64,000 nucleotides of DNA from Solea solea (lineage: Eukaryota > Chordata > Actinopteri > Pleuronectiformes > Soleidae): the NCBI RefSeq assembly GCF_958295425.1, contig NC_081149.1, forward strand, positions 7,321,654 to 7,385,653, given 5' to 3'. Below the pieces are notes generated by a model, which did not search any database, was not told the origin of the DNA, and saw only the letters and a program-made list of their open reading frames with translations. A program made the translations under genes and the position numbers. Shown piece after piece: positions 30,201-43,731 of the stretch. How positions within the stretch are numbered: position 1 is the stretch's first letter; the number at the start of each line of letters is the position of its first letter.

Positions 30201-32307
30201 AACCTCAACACCAAAGCAGAAGTATTTCAGGTGCTACACTGAGCTGCAATGATTAATCAATTATTAATTGGCTACTAAATTAATCAGCAACTGGTTTGAT
30301 AATGGATTAATCAAGTTGCTTTCAATAATTAAACCAAGCTCTCAATTTTGTTTAGCTGGTGAAATATTTCTTTGCTCCATATGACAAATAAAATCATTAA
30401 GTTGGAATCATTTGTATTCGTGGACAAAACAAGACATTTGAGAACTTCTTCACATTGAGGTTTAGGAAACAACGATCAATATTTTACAAACCAAATAATC
30501 AAGAAAATAATCGACATTATGAAAATAATTGATACTTGCAGCTCTATTCTAATAGTGGATTCTTATTCACAAGGTCCCAATTTGATATGATCTCCAACAA
30601 AACCCAAATTCTTTAGACATATTTTGGTTTTCAGGAAGATTTTCACAGAAACTCATGCTGCAATTCTATACAAAATCCGGATCTCTTTAAGCTGGTGCAT
30701 CATTAAAAATATTGTTTACATTAAAAATGTTCTATTTTTATTTAGTATGACCACTCAATGCCACTCTCATTGAAACTTTGAACGTTTAAAACCCATTTGA
30801 GTTTGAGAAAAAAATGTGTACTGCCAAGATGCGCACCAGACAGTTTGAAGAAAGAACTGTAAGTAAGAAGTTGTCCAGCAGAGGGTGCTGTGAGCACAGC
30901 TTGACTTTACCTCCCATGCCCCCCGCCCTTTGCTCTGCAGTTAAAGCTAACAGCTTGCAGTCACGTGAGATTTCAAGGACACTTAAGTCCCACGAGAGTT
31001 TACAGAAAATGGCTTTTAAGGTTAAGCGATATTGCATCATATCATTTGGAAATATCCTTTTTTTTACCCAGCCCTTACAATAAATCTGCGTTACGCAATA
31101 TTCACTTAAAACTTGATTTTCTGGAAAAAGTGACAGCTCTAGAGGGAATGGATTATAAACAAGTGCAAAATCACTGCAAATGAACAAACGCACAAAGCTA
31201 ATAATTAATCTGCTCAGTCAGAACAGGGAAAAAACCCAACAACGCTTAGCTGACTGAGGAAACAGTTTCTGGAGTCATTCATATATTCGACTTAACAGAG
31301 TGTAATTATAGATTTGTAAATAAAGTGTTGAGGAAATCAATACTGGGTTAATTTAAAGTTAAGTGTTGCTTTTAAGCAGCACCGTGACGGGTAGTGAAAT
31401 GTCTCTGGACTCCGCGTTACGAAACCACAACTCTGCCCCAAGACGTACAACCATTAATGAAATGTTTTTTAAAAAATATCTTGAACATTAAAATTCAGTC
31501 ATAGATTAAGATACGAAAAGCATCTTTGAGAATGTGTCTTTTCTGCTCGTGTCAGATACAGTGATGGAATCAACAGCTCCTCTCTCGGGGTGTGAAGGGA
31601 GCAGAAGGACTGGGTGAATCTTTTGAAGCATGAACCTGTTCTGGTGGACGGATGAATATGGGTGAGTGGATAAAGGGGGAGGGAATGTCCGGATCAGAGT
31701 CAGGGGTCGAGATGCTCATCTTCCATGTGAAGGCTGCTCGTGGGACACAGGAGAGGCTGGCTGGAGCAGTTTGTGCTCTGACTTTTCAGGCTTTCAGTCG
31801 ACTCCGAGGATCCTGGACAACGATAAACAACACATGAGAGACGTGAGTGGAACCTTAGAAACAGTGGTTATTCTTTATAGTCAAGACCTAGCCAGTATTA
31901 ACCAGAATTACTGTCCTGTGTTTGTGCACCTCCACCAATAACATGGACAAGGAATTTCATTTTCAAGAGGCCAAAGTCATGGTGTGTAAGGCCTCATGTG
32001 TTGGTCAACCAAATTCTTAGGAAATTAGAGAAATACTCACATTTAAGAAGCCCAAAAATGTTTTAATTATTAAAAAAAAACTCCTCTCAAACCAATTTTT
32101 TCATCATCAAAATAGTTGGCAATTCATTAAGTAATCATTATCAGCCATTGCAGCCCTAAAGTGATGTTTGTTGTTAATGGACTCTTTTACAACGCAAATC
32201 CTCCCCGGGGGCAATAAAAGGTTCTGTTCATTCATTAATTCATTCATTCAGTCAGTGGCGCTCATACACTGAGAAGCAGAGCAGACAGGAAAGCCTACAT
32301 ACCACAG
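27240..32307. other. Gene-free stretch downstream of mgrn1
   Basis: I see no exon that matches a known protein. The part nearest 32307 should be the mgrn1 3'UTR (minus strand), but its poly(A) site could not be fixed. It contains an A/G-only tract at 29167-29210 (GAA/GAG repeats), a CA-rich patch near 29767-29801 and a repeat at 30241-30546. The open frames present are short, AT-rich and without recognisable domains. Confidence 0.4.
30241..30546. mobile_element. Inverted-end repeat, 'GATTAATC' family
   Basis: The ends AGCTGCAATGATTAATCA and AATTGATACTTGCAGCT are inverted complements of each other. Internally it has TTTCTTTGCTCCATATGACA and CAAAACAAGACATTTGAGAAC, shared with other copies in the window. 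Confidence 0.6.
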
Positions 32308-35300
32308 TTATTCCTCCATACCAATAGAGCAGGAATCAGGACCTAGAGCTGCCCATAGTGAGGAGGCACGAAGGTAGAAGATGAACAGAGAACAGGAGAG
32401 GAGGAGGAGAAGCGTTAGGAAAGACAAAGAAGCAAAACAGCACTCAGGTTAGATGCAAAGCACAGGGAATCAAAGTTTTGGATTTAAGGCAGGCAACATT
32501 AGATAAGAGTACCAGAGCAGAGGTTTAGGCTCAATCCCATTTGACCCCTCACCCCTAAAAGTAAGCCCTACCTCTCCACTTTGCATGTTCATGTGTTGGT
32601 GTTGTGTGTCGTGATAGTTGTTACAGTGTAGCATGAGGCACTGGTCCTTTAAACAAAGACTTTTCTAGGGCAAACTTCCTTAAGGGATGAGATATTACTC
32701 AGATTATCCACTAAAACTAATGTTACCATCATAAGGATATACATATCTGACACATTTCTACCAATATCTCTTGAATTTCATACCCAAACACAGACAAAGT
32801 CAGCAGTGCAAACACTGGTTGCCTTAGTAAGTCACCTGCCAAGTTTGAGGCCTGTCAAGCAAACCGTTGTACACTTATGTAAAAAAAAAAAAAAGATTGG
32901 GTAGGACAAGTATCAGTAGTAAATGAAATTTTTAACTACTACTAATTGTAACTCTGTTTTAAGGGTCAAGGGGTCGGGATAAAAATAAGAAATAGGACAC
33001 ACTGGAAAAGAAAAGTATGAATTTAGGAGCTGCAGTCACTGCCTTTACTGTAGAAATGTCTGAATATTTTACAATTTATCATTCTGGTTCTTTCCCCATT
33101 TCTCACCTGGCAGCGACAGGTCACCTGCTGGGTCGCTCTCGGTTTTGGTCAAGCAGCTGTGCTCGCTGCCACAGTCCTGCAGGATGTCTGCCCCAGCATG
33201 CATCCTGTCCTCTGGAGCGCGAAGAGAGACAGCGTTTAATGGTGTCACTCAAACGTATTTCTGATTTATATACCGAGCACTGAATGAGGAAACTCACCAT
33301 CATCTGGAGAAAGAGACTCTGACACATCCTCTGCTGCTGTAGCCTGGAGGAGAAACAGAGAAAGATGTTTAAAGTTCTGAATGTAAAGTGATTATAAAGT
33401 GTGGCGATGTTGCAAAGAGGCCAAGCGGTGGCGTACGTCTGTGGGGGCGGGGCTGCTGGAGAGCAGCGTGTGAGGCTGAGCATCAGACATCTCAGACAGC
33501 TTCTCCTCATCCTCCTCCTGGATGGGAGAGGATGGAGACCTGAGGGTGCTGCCATGAGAGAGAGAGAAGGGAAAATACATGAGTTTTCGAATATTCTGTC
33601 ATAACCTGATTATATGTGTATGTAGACATGTTCAGTGTGACGCTACCTGTCAGGCGACTTGCTGACTTTGCTTTTCTGTAGACTCCCATCACTCAAATGC
33701 TCGGGGGAGCTCAGCTGTCTGCCCTCACCACCCAGACCCCCTGAGAAATTGATTTCATCGTAGAGCGGGGCAGAGGGGATGGGAGGAGACACAGACCTCA
33801 GACCGTTCAGAGCCTCCAACAGTGAGATGGGCTCAAAGCCGGGAGGAACCGAGTCAGAGCTCTGCAGAGAGAAACACACACACACAAATACAGTATATAT
33901 ATATATATATACACAAACATATACATATATATATTAATATGTTAACCCAAGAAATACAAGCACTACATAACATGGAGAAAACACCAGATACATGACAAAC
34001 CGATGCCAAGCTGCATCTTTTATACCTCTTCTTAAAACTCATTTTATCATCTGGCATAGTTTTATTGTTCGTGTTTGTTCATTTTATTTGTGTCTTTATT
34101 GTTTTTGGTTTCTACTACTTCAATCGTTTGAACACATGCATTGTTGGTTTTATTGTAAAGCACCGTGTGACTATAAATAGCTCTTCTTCTCAATATTCTC
34201 ACATTTTCATCAGTTCAGTCTAAGAGCAGAAGAGTGTGGCAAGGGGAGAGAATTGGATGCGACATAGGAGACGAGAACGAATATGATGGACTGTGTAGTG
34301 TAGGGGCTCTTTAAATTCCGGAACATTGCAGTACAACATCGTGGATGCAAGCTGCCATTACAACCCCATGGAGAAAGAGGAAGAAGAAGAAAAAAACGAG
34401 GGGAGAAAGCAATAGAGGCAGTTATGTAGAAGCACAGATGCAAGATGGAAAATCTGAACAAATACAAAAAGTAATCACAAAAGGAAGGGCGTGAAGTTGT
34501 GCCACAATTCACGGTGACGTTCCAAGTTACAGCTGAATATACCTCATCTCACACTTCCCTTCCAAGTTCCCTTCAGTTTAAGATTATTAGTTTGTCCATT
34601 GTAGGATACAAACATGAGAGCCTCGGTAGAACTCACCTGGCTCCTGATAATGAAAAAAACACCTCATACTATTAGGTTATTGCTCACTTAAAGTATATTT
34701 AAGTGAGCAATAACCAACAGCCAGAAAACTGTTTTTGCAGAGCACCACGAGTGTATAAATTGTTATCACTTCATCCTTGACTACACAAAGACATCCTGGT
34801 GTTCCTCATATATCGTGTTCAAAAGAATGGGATGGGATGTACGGTCACAGGGACCTTGAACACTGACACCTGAGCATCATATTAATTTTAGCAGATTGTG
34901 CACGATACTTACAGAGTGTTCCTCGTGGTCCATAGTCTGAGCCAGAACAGGACTGAAGGACACGGGAGAAAGAGCGCCGGGCTTTTTCCTCACAGCTCTG
35001 ATCTGCAGGAGAGCTCTGAAGGCTGGGACAGAGGAACACCAGGTCAACTTAAGGACAGTCACAATGCTATTTCATTATTATTCTAAGCATTATTCTAAGC
35101 ATGAAATGGAACTCTTCTTACGCAGCCTGCAGATAGGACAGTTGTTGGCCTGGTAGCGGAGTGTGTCTGCACAGGAGTTGCAGAGACACAGATGTCTGCA
35201 GGGCAGGATGAGCGTGTCCCGGAGGTCCGACAGGCACACGACACACTCGTTGCTGTTGTCACTGTTCTCGTCATCAGATGGCTGGAAATAGAAATAATTA

Positions 35301-38300
35301 CATCACATTAAGCCGAATAAAGCATCGCAAAATTGTGTTTCGAGTAGGAGGTGAGACGTCGACTGAAACCTTGGTCTCTTGATTGTTTTTGTTCTCAATG
35401 CCGTAAATCTCCTGTAAGAGGTAGCTCACACGGTCCACCTGAAAAGACGCAGACATTTAGAATTTTAGTGAAAGGATGAGAACAGTATTGCAAAAAATGT
35501 ACAGTAGTTTTTATGTTTTGTTATGTTATGTTTAAACTACTTTTCCAGGTTTAAGTTTTTGACCAAGAGTTCCTTCAAGTTAACATGACTTGACAGTTTT
35601 AAGACCAGTGACCTTGACTATCTTTGATTAACTGACTGTTGCCAGAAATAAAGACATAAATATAAACAACACATTAATATGTGAAGGATTTTTTCAAAAG
35701 AAATCACAAATGCTTCCTATTAAAAGATTAAAAAAACCTTTCCTTGACAGATATATGTAATTGTTAGACTCCCGAGAGTCTCGGCACAGATCTTTTTGTA
35801 GCATCTGAGTCTTTCTAAAGCTGCAGACAGTACGAGGATGAAATCCTAAAAATAGTTTTTATTTCTTTTAAGAGCAATTTGCCTACACTGTTTCCACTGG
35901 GAAACAGTGGCACATCAGGGGACTCAGAGATGCTCTGCCTAAAATATCTGCCTTTGTGTGCACTACTACGCTGCAATACCAATATACTGTGCATCTAAAC
36001 TAGCCTAGCCATTAAATAAGTTGATATTTATAAACCTACAATTTGTTTCTGCTTCAGAGGCTTGACGGAGAAACTGCCATCAACGTGCTGCAGGTACAGA
36101 GAAAAAACAAAACATGTTGAAGCACATAGAACAAAATGGCTTCTAACCAGATAGAAATAATTCACCGTTATAAGGATGCACACTTACTCTTTCAAAGGCT
36201 GCCAGAAGTACATGAGCATGTCCAAGGCAATCTAGAAAAGAAAAGTAATTTTTCACTATAACTGCTAACTTTGATATTTCAATGACTCTCAATATCAGTT
36301 GGGTGATTATTATGCAGCCCCGGTAACCTACCATCTCCTTCATCCACCACAGCCTGGATAACAATGGGAAACACCCCTCGATCAAGGTCAAAGTTCAGCT
36401 TTAAGGGGAAGAAAATTTACATTTAATGTTGCTGAGGTGTAAATATAAACAGAGGACAATCAAGGTTAATTCAAACCATGTTTATGTATCAAATAAAAGG
36501 CTGTAGATACTTACGTCTTCCTCTTTCCACTCACAGAAATCTATTTTGAAAGACGGCATGGAGAACTGCTGGCTCACGCCTCGCTTGTAATGCACAGTTT
36601 CAGAAGCCATTGATGGATCCTTTGGGCTATAACTAAATCAAGTATATTACAGACATCAATCAGTGTGGAAATCCTAACAGCAGAGGTCACCTTTAAGTGA
36701 TAAATAAATGAATGTGCACGTTAAAACAGACAAAAATGAAGGAAAGCAGAACAATCATCAAAAGTATCAAAATCTAATGTTTCTGATCCCAGAAACATGA
36801 ATCCTCAATCACCAACAACTTCAATGCGAACTTTCATCTTCTTCTAAGTCTTATCTGCAGTATCCATGGCGACCAGTGGTTGCTATGGAGTCTGAGGGCC
36901 CGCCACATCTATTCTAGTCTTTGTGCTCCACAGATTGAATCTCACTACTCATAAGATTTTAATTGTTTTGCACTAAAATGGAGCCGTGGAGTCATTAAAT
37001 GATGACACCCATCGTTCATAGAAACATGCAGTTAACCAATGCACTTAAATGTCATATTTAACACATCTAAAGCCACTTTAGATGTGAAAAAACTGCTGAA
37101 ATTCTTACATTGCCATCCCATTGGAGAACTCTTCAAATGCCTGGCAGTAGAGGGTGATGGCCACTCGAGCATCGGCATCAAAGGTGAACTCCACTCCGTA
37201 CTGAACCTTTGGTTTTCCACCTTCTTCCACTGGCGTGTCAGAGTCATCTTTGTACCTTAGCATCAACACATTTGCTAAGCATTAGGGTGATGTTGTGATA
37301 AGTCTTGACTCTCTTCTTCACTCCGTAACTATAATGATTTGTATTGTGCTGTCACTATCTTTACCTGACCAGACGCAACGAGTCCTTTCTAATGTTGACC
37401 AGACTCCGCAGGGTCTTCACAGGCTCGTGGGGTGCAGGCGTCACATAGGGAAACTAGTGAAATAATGGTTTGAAATGATTTATGTCGTTTGATTAATCAT
37501 TTTAGTGTAAAAAAATAAATCAAGAGTAGTTCCACACATATGGACGATACAGTAGGGAATTGCCAAATTAGCTTTCTCACCTGTACTGGCCTGTTTCCAA
37601 GAAAATTCAGGTCCATGTTTTCTCCAAAAAGGTATCCCTCTGGATGTGGTGTGTCGAATTTCTCGCCTCCCATGAAGAAGTGGCTGGCAAAATAATTTCC
37701 TGAATGCAAGAGAAGAAAAGAATATGATTACTAAAAGCAGTGAAGTGCTTATTTCCTTCTCAATCTGTTTTTGAACACATCTTCAAAAAAATAGGATATT
37801 TCTGCCTACATTGATGTGAAAACACTTTATAAACTGACTCTTTAATATGGAGTAAATGGTATGTTTTACAGTTGTAAAGTGATAAGGTGGACCATTCACC
37901 TGACTTTAACGTTGTAAGAAACTATGCTTGGGAACATTACATAAAGTGACTTTAGAGAAGTCACTCAACAAACACGATGCCACTGTAGTGTAATAAAAAA
38001 CATTGACTATATCCTGACTTTAGCATAAACCTGGAATCTTTAAACAAACGCAAACATGATTTCCAATAACTTTATAATCCCTGCATTTGTCCTCTGGTGG
38101 AAACTGATACACAGTGTATTTTATGACTCAAAGTCCAGGAGACAATAAAATATGTGATGGCTTTTATGGGTTTTAAAATGAATCAGTCACAATGACGGAG
38201 CACCTGTCCCAAAACTCTGTGTTTACTGCCTGAAAATATAATAATGGCAAAGCAAAGGTGTCTATAGAAGTTATAGGACTCCAGAATAAATGCCGTACAT

Positions 38301-39661
38301 ATCTTTGTCCTAATAAAGTAACAGTAAAAATATGCCTTGTTGTGAACGATGACAAAAGTTCACATTCATGTGTCTGGGTGTCTTTTTATTTAATATAACT
38401 TTTTATTCCCACTACGCAATAAATTTACAGCAAAAGATAATCATAAAGTACAGAGTAGAAGAATAATGGTTTAAAAGGGGCATCAAGATGTTGACTTTTT
38501 CAATGACATAGAAATGTTTTGATAGTCTGCTTGTGATTTGAACAGCAATGGAACTTATAAGTCAAGCTTTAGTTCGACATTTACTGTGATATAAGGACGA
38601 CCCAATGCAGTTATTGATATCGGTATCAATCCAAACTGGACAAAAAATCACTGGATTATTGGAAAAAAGAAAAGAAAACAGCAGTATTATTCAATTTCAG
38701 ATAAATGCTTCACTAACTATAGTCTGTAAAAATGTGGGTTATTCATGTTGTGTACATTGCTAGTTATGGCTTGGTTCATCAATGCATTGCATTTACATGG
38801 CAATGCATCAGCACAAATATGTTGGTGTTTTAGTCGTTTAAAAGACTTTAAGAAAGACTGATACTGATATTGGTAGATACTGAAGATTGTGATATCAATA
38901 TCAGACAATAAAAATGGTATTGAGCCATCCATCAAAATATTAGCTACTCTTTTTAATGCAAGAACAAGAATAAATGTTCAGCCCTTGTACCTGGGTCTAA
39001 TACGAAATATATATCACTCCATATCAAAACAAACACTCTTATTTTGACATTCTGTAAAAAAAATGTAATAGCTATATCATGGACTATCGTTATATAATTT
39101 GAAGCTAATACCACCTGCCTCTACTAAACAGGTTTTGTTTTTTCCCCACACAATTGGACTTTCTGGTCAAAGTTAATAGCAAAGCAGAAAAACACCATAT
39201 ATTTAAAACGTGTCTATTTATCGCAAGTCATATGATATCTGTATTGCAATATTCAACAATGTTATCGCAAGTTTTCCTAAAATTGTGCAGCCCTAATTCA
39301 AAATAGAAGCTACTGAAATAACCACTAGTTACAACCAATGTACCTAATAAAGTGGCATGTGAGTGTTTTGTGCTATTGAATTATAGCTCAACTCTACTGT
39401 ACAATGAATCACAACACCATTATGTGCGTTCACACGTATTTACTCATCGTCTCACCAAACAACTATTTCACCAATCAGCCTCACTAGGTTCCTTCAGCGT
39501 CTCTGTGGCTTTAGATGACTTCTTTTTGAATATAACAATGTATTTGGGGAAGGACATAATGCCAACCACTCACCAGATTTGGGTGGAAATCGATAGGCCG
39601 AGTTGGCCTGGATGTCGATATCCTCAACACCAGCGATTCTGCGACTCAGGATGGAGCCCAT
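32308..39661 (-). CDS. mgrn1: Mahogunin RING finger 1, E3 ubiquitin ligase, 16 exons
   Basis: RING E3 ligase acting in endosomal trafficking and melanocortin-receptor signalling. Exons in transcript order: 39661-39574, 37699-37581, 37453-37365, 37255-37109, 36632-36515, 36398-36332, 36231-36188, 36087-36040, 35438-35370, 35281-35122, 35022-34913, 33861-33647, 33548-33437, 33343-33298, 33211-33107, 32348-32308. Frames join exactly to 525 aa (human about 552). MGSILSRR is a predicted N-myristoylation start. The N-terminal domain has [11 protein letters not shown] and [11 protein letters not shown]. The C3HC4 RING is encoded by 35281-35122 (ECVVC 275-279, PCRH 290-293, CPIC 311-314). PSAP (382-385) is the TSG101-binding motif, and the C-terminus [13 protein letters not shown] matches the mammalian end. 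A roughly 22-residue segment present in some human isoforms after the RING region was not found. Confidence 0.96.
34675..34715. repeat. Perfect 18-bp inverted repeat in mgrn1 intron
   Basis: GGTTATTGCTCACTTAAA (34675-34692) and its exact complement TTTAAGTGAGCAATAACC (34698-34715) are separated by only 5 nt, giving a strong hairpin on either strand. Confidence 0.85.
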
Positions 39662-40100
39662 CTTCCCCCGCTGGACCGCCGATGTTAGCTACGGTAAGCT
39701 CGGCAGCTAAAGTCGCGATAGCAGCAGCTCCGGTGGCTGACTTTGCCTCCTTCGGCGTTCGCGGTAGACGCCACCAATTAATAATAACATCAACAAAGAA
39801 ACAAACACCGTCGGTTAATTTGGCATTCTACGCGTCTTGTTGCTCCGTGGCTAACAGGAAGCAGGTACTCGACGGGACACGGGCTGTTGTTTTGGCCCGA
39901 GCTGTGCTAACGTAGCGGAGCAGCGGACTTGATTGGCTGTCCCCACAAAGTCAGGGGCGTTTGACTGTGGGGAGCACGGAGCCAAAAGACCCGCCCCGAC
40001 GTCACCGCTGATTGCCTAACTCGTACATCCGTCACCCTTAGTGACCAATCACAGCTCTTCCGTGTCCTAACGTAAGAGGCGACGTGGGTGCGGGTCTTCT
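39662..40100 (-). promoter_or_regulatory. mgrn1: mgrn1 promoter region
   Basis: Sequence upstream of the mgrn1 start is rich in CpG and contains an inverted CCAAT box (ATTGG, 39932-39936), a GC box (CCGCCCC, 39991-39997) overlapping a CRE-like CGACGTCAC (39997-40005), and a CCAAT box (40045-40049). No TATA box was recognised. This is typical of a housekeeping promoter; the start site is not fixed. Nothing coding is seen from 40100 to 41285. Confidence 0.55.
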
Positions 40101-40404
40101 TTCATCGTGGAAAACGCAGTATTTTCTATTATTTTAACAACCCACACTATAAATCGCGATAAAATCTGAGCACACCACAATGTTTTTATTTATAGTGCAG
40201 AATCTGTAGAATCTCCCTTTACTTTAAATGCCAGACATTGCTGAGAGATGTGTACAGTAAAACATATACATGAATGGAACAAAAACAAAAAAAATGGGAA
40301 TGTTATAAGGGTTATAATTAAGGCTAAACCATAATTCAATAATAATATACAGTAAAATTGCAAAAATAATTATGTTCCATAGCAGTATGACTAATTAGTA
40401 GTTA

Positions 40405-40640
40405 GAACTGCAACTATTACTCAATTACTTAATTAATCTCCAACTCCTAAAATGTGAATATTTTCTAGTTTCTTTGCTTCATATATGAAAATAATCATTA
40501 AAACTCAATAATTTTAATTTGCGGACAGAGACATTTGAGAACATCATCATTTTGAGACATTTGATGGACAAAGCAACTAACCGATTAGTCAAGAAAACAA
40601 TCGACAGATTAAAAAATATGAATATAATCTTTATTTGCAG
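40405..40640. repeat. 'GATTAATC' family repeat
   Basis: Begins near AACTGCAACTATTACTC and ends near ATTTGCAGCACCATTAGTTG, with internal GTGAATATTTTCTAGTTTC and GACATTTGAGAACATCATC shared with the copy at 30241-30546. Confidence 0.5.
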
Positions 40641-41384
40641 CACCATTAGTTGTAGGTTCTGCGTCATCATGATATGGAGGGTGTAACTCATTTTGCCACA
40701 AACATACAGTATTGCGGTTTCTCACTATGACCACTGGAGGGCAGTGAATGTACAGACTGTCTTCCTTTGCTGCTAATGTCTCCTCAACAAATGTTATTGT
40801 TATTAACTATTCACTGATAATGAGGTTTACAAACTGATATCAAGAGTGCTCACATTAATTATAAGTATATTTAACTTTTCTTGAAAAATACTTGTTGAGA
40901 AACAAAAGTACAAACATGTTTTTTAGTGGCAAATAAATTAAAAATGGAGAAAACAGACAATATAAATTACAATATAAATCAAGAGAGAAAATAATATGCC
41001 TATATACAGTAGGCAGTTACATCAAGGATAGAGAATACTGTGTTAATACTATTTGAATATAGTCTATTATAGTTTGTGAGGGGTTTAAATATGATATGGG
41101 TTTCTATGGATTTATGGAGTGTTGCAATTTTATCTACTTAATATGTAGAACACTGGTTAAACAGGTTTAGATAATTTAATGCAGAAATGTTACATACTAT
41201 ATCTTTAAGGCATGTATAATCAAGTTATTTCGACAACGTTTAGTTTTTTTTAATGCTTTCTTTCATGTATTTAATCTTTTCAGCATCATATCAGTATATC
41301 GGCCTTGGAAAAAAACAACCCTGCATCAGTCGACCTCACACTGACGTGAAGAGTTAATCCATCTGAACGTGTGTTGTCGGGAAA

Positions 41385-41454
41385 CCCAACGTCAAACAAA
41401 CTTCAGCTGCTCCACCGCTGAGGCATCGCTACGTGTCTCTCCCATCAACCAGGT
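41385..41454 (+). other. cdip1: Candidate non-coding first exon of cdip1
   Basis: A GC-richer segment ends CATCAACCAG|GTAATG at 41454, a good splice donor. The first coding exon of cdip1 is preceded by an acceptor at 44368-44369, so at least one upstream 5'UTR exon must exist. This is the best candidate seen; the left border is arbitrary. Confidence 0.4.
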
Positions 41455-42414
41455 AATGTGGCCTTTATCTTAAACGGCAGTGCGACATCATAACAGTCAT
41501 TTGCAGAACCAAGTGCTGTGTAAGAGACGCTTCATTAATGTCACGGTTTTTTTTCCTTTCTTTCATTTTTTTTTGTTTTTAGTTCCTGAGCGTATTTCAG
41601 GGACGGGTAGCTCGGTAGCTAGCTAGCTAACGAATCATAGCAAACAAGCTTAGCTTCAGCTGATCGTACACATCCATAGTATCGGTGTACAAATACTTCA
41701 TATACTCACTCGCCTCTTGTATATTGATTTACAATCGTAGTGATGTGAGATAAACTATCATCCACCTGTCAGTTAGCTGTCATTTATAGTGACGTCAACA
41801 CCCCCTCTGGCGTTATATCCTTTAGCCACCGCGGCAGCTAACACTGATAATAACAATGTTATTGTCAGATGCTTAGCTACGTGTCCTGGGTTCATTTGAC
41901 AACTCACGCTTGTTCCCGTTATAAGTCTCAATTACGTAACTCAGTTTAGTTGTGCAAGTGGCTTTGAGCTGGATTATCTGGTAAAGCATTTAAGAAGAAA
42001 AAGAATTACAGCGTTATCGAGCTAGCAGGTTAGCAGGGAATGCCCGCACAGATTTTATACTTAACATGCATTTACTCATACCCTTATTATACAGCCTTAA
42101 TCCATTTTTGTATGTAATACACACACGTAATACACAAATATGTGTGTATTACGTGTGTGTGTGTTTGTTTTTGATGTTATGGCATCTGTATTGTTGTGCT
42201 ACCTTCTTAGGTAAATGTTAACCTCTTCTTCTCAAACTGTAATAATTACTTATTTTTATTTTAGCAATTATTTTATAAGACCTCATGGTACAACCCGAAA
42301 AGATACAGCAGGTAGCAGACAGGTTTCAATGTAGGGATAAGGGAATTTTGAGGAAGTGCAAGAATTTATATATCTGATTAACACTAAAGGCAACTGCAAA
42401 GGTTAGCCATCGTC

Positions 42415-42770
42415 CAAGGCATGACCACCATCTGGAAAAGTAAAGCCATAAGTAACAACCAAAAGCTCAGGATCATCAAAGCAAAGGCTTTTGCTATTGT
42501 GACATATGGATGTGAGTTATGGGAAATGACCAAACAAGAGGAGGTCGATGCATTCGAGATGTGGGCATACAGACGCTTGCTCAGAACATCCTGGCAAAAG
42601 CACCGAAACAAACACCTGGGTGCTAGAGATAAGCAACATCAAGTTGATGCTCCGTGAGCAGATAGCCAGAAGAAAGATGAACTTCTCTGACCATGCTGTT
42701 TGTCATAATGGCCTGGAAAAGCTGCTCATTCAGGGCAAGAGAAGAAACACAAAATGGTCTACTTAAAAAA
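42415..42770 (+). pseudogene. LINE reverse-transcriptase C-terminal fragment
   Basis: A frame at 42421-42657 encodes segments typical of the far end of RTE/CR1-like LINE proteins (KLRIIKAKAFAIVTYGCEL, then AFEMWAYRRLLRTSW). The homologous continuation (VLEISNIKLMLREQIARRK) is in another frame from about 42620, so a frameshift has broken it. No endonuclease or full RT domain is present. It is a fossil in the cdip1 5' intron. Confidence 0.7.
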
Positions 42771-43666
42771 TAGCAAAAAAGGAATAAAACAAACAAAAAC
42801 AAGTCACTTAAGAGCAAGTGTTGTTGGATTAAATCACCCATCACTTCTTCTCTTCAGCTTTCCTCTTTGTACAGTTGACAGGCTATTCAGTACCTCTTCC
42901 TCATACCGCAATCTCGTTTTATGGTTGGTTAGAAAGTAGTGTTGATTAACGACAGTTGGCATCTGTAATGTAGCATTACTGCCTTCTTCTAGGTTCAGCT
43001 ATCTAAAACATTATAAATCTTTTTATTTTTCCTGGCTCCCGGCTTCGTCTCCAGCAATAAAATACAAAACAAATAGAATAAAGAGGTCACTGAACTAGCT
43101 TTTGTTTACATGAGATTGGAGAGTTTTGGTTTCACACTCTTCCTCATTCATCGTTACTTATTTCAAGATTTTGCAATTCCATGTTGCCAGATTCCAGGCA
43201 GACTTTTTCCTTTCTCATTTGCACGAGGTAATTTGTTTACTTCTTAAGCATTTTATTTATTTATTTTTTAAATCTGAATACAGAAACACAAACAGTTTTA
43301 TGTTGTGTTGGTGGACATTAACCACACATTTACATCTTAGTTATATTATCATTCTACACCTACACCACGTTTCCTTCATATTTAGTAAAAATGTTTGCGT
43401 TTCCTTATCTAATGCACCAGACAGAAATCGAAAGATCCTCAATTGTATTCTTTCGTGTTTTATGGCAGCTGGCATCTGTTATATTGCATTATTGCCCCCC
43501 TCTTCTCTTTTCCTTTGCACATGCAGTGTGTCTGTTCTTCCCGGGCTTCAATCAGATTGCTGTAAAACAGAAATGAGCAGATCATACTGGTGAAATAGAA
43601 GTGTAAATAAAATCAGATGTGATTCAAAGAACCCTAAATATCACATGAATGTTTCACAATGTAAAA

Positions 43667-43731
43667 ATGTAAATGCTGGACTGATGTTGTGATGTAACAT
43701 TTATATCACAACATCAGTCCAGCATTTACAT
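43667..43731. repeat. Perfect 27-bp inverted repeat with 11-nt loop
   Basis: The left arm 43667-43693 (starts ATGTAAATGCTGGACTG) and right arm 43705-43731 (ends CAGTCCAGCATTTACAT) are exact complements; the loop is GTAACATTTAT. It lies in the cdip1 5' intron. It could be a very young palindromic MITE or another hairpin-forming sequence. Confidence 0.9.

Noticed and set aside
34630..34645. 7-nt microexon (GAGCCAG) between TTATCAG and GTGAG on the minus strand of mgrn1
   Set aside because: Seven bases would shift the frame between two exons that already join in phase 0.
39352..39915. 187-codon open frame on the + strand
   Set aside because: It runs antisense across mgrn1 exon 1 and its CpG-rich flank, with no recognisable domain; a by-product of composition.
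42421..42657. Host gene containing a reverse-transcriptase-like segment
   Set aside because: Only the end of a LINE protein is present and it is frameshifted, so it is a fossil insertion.
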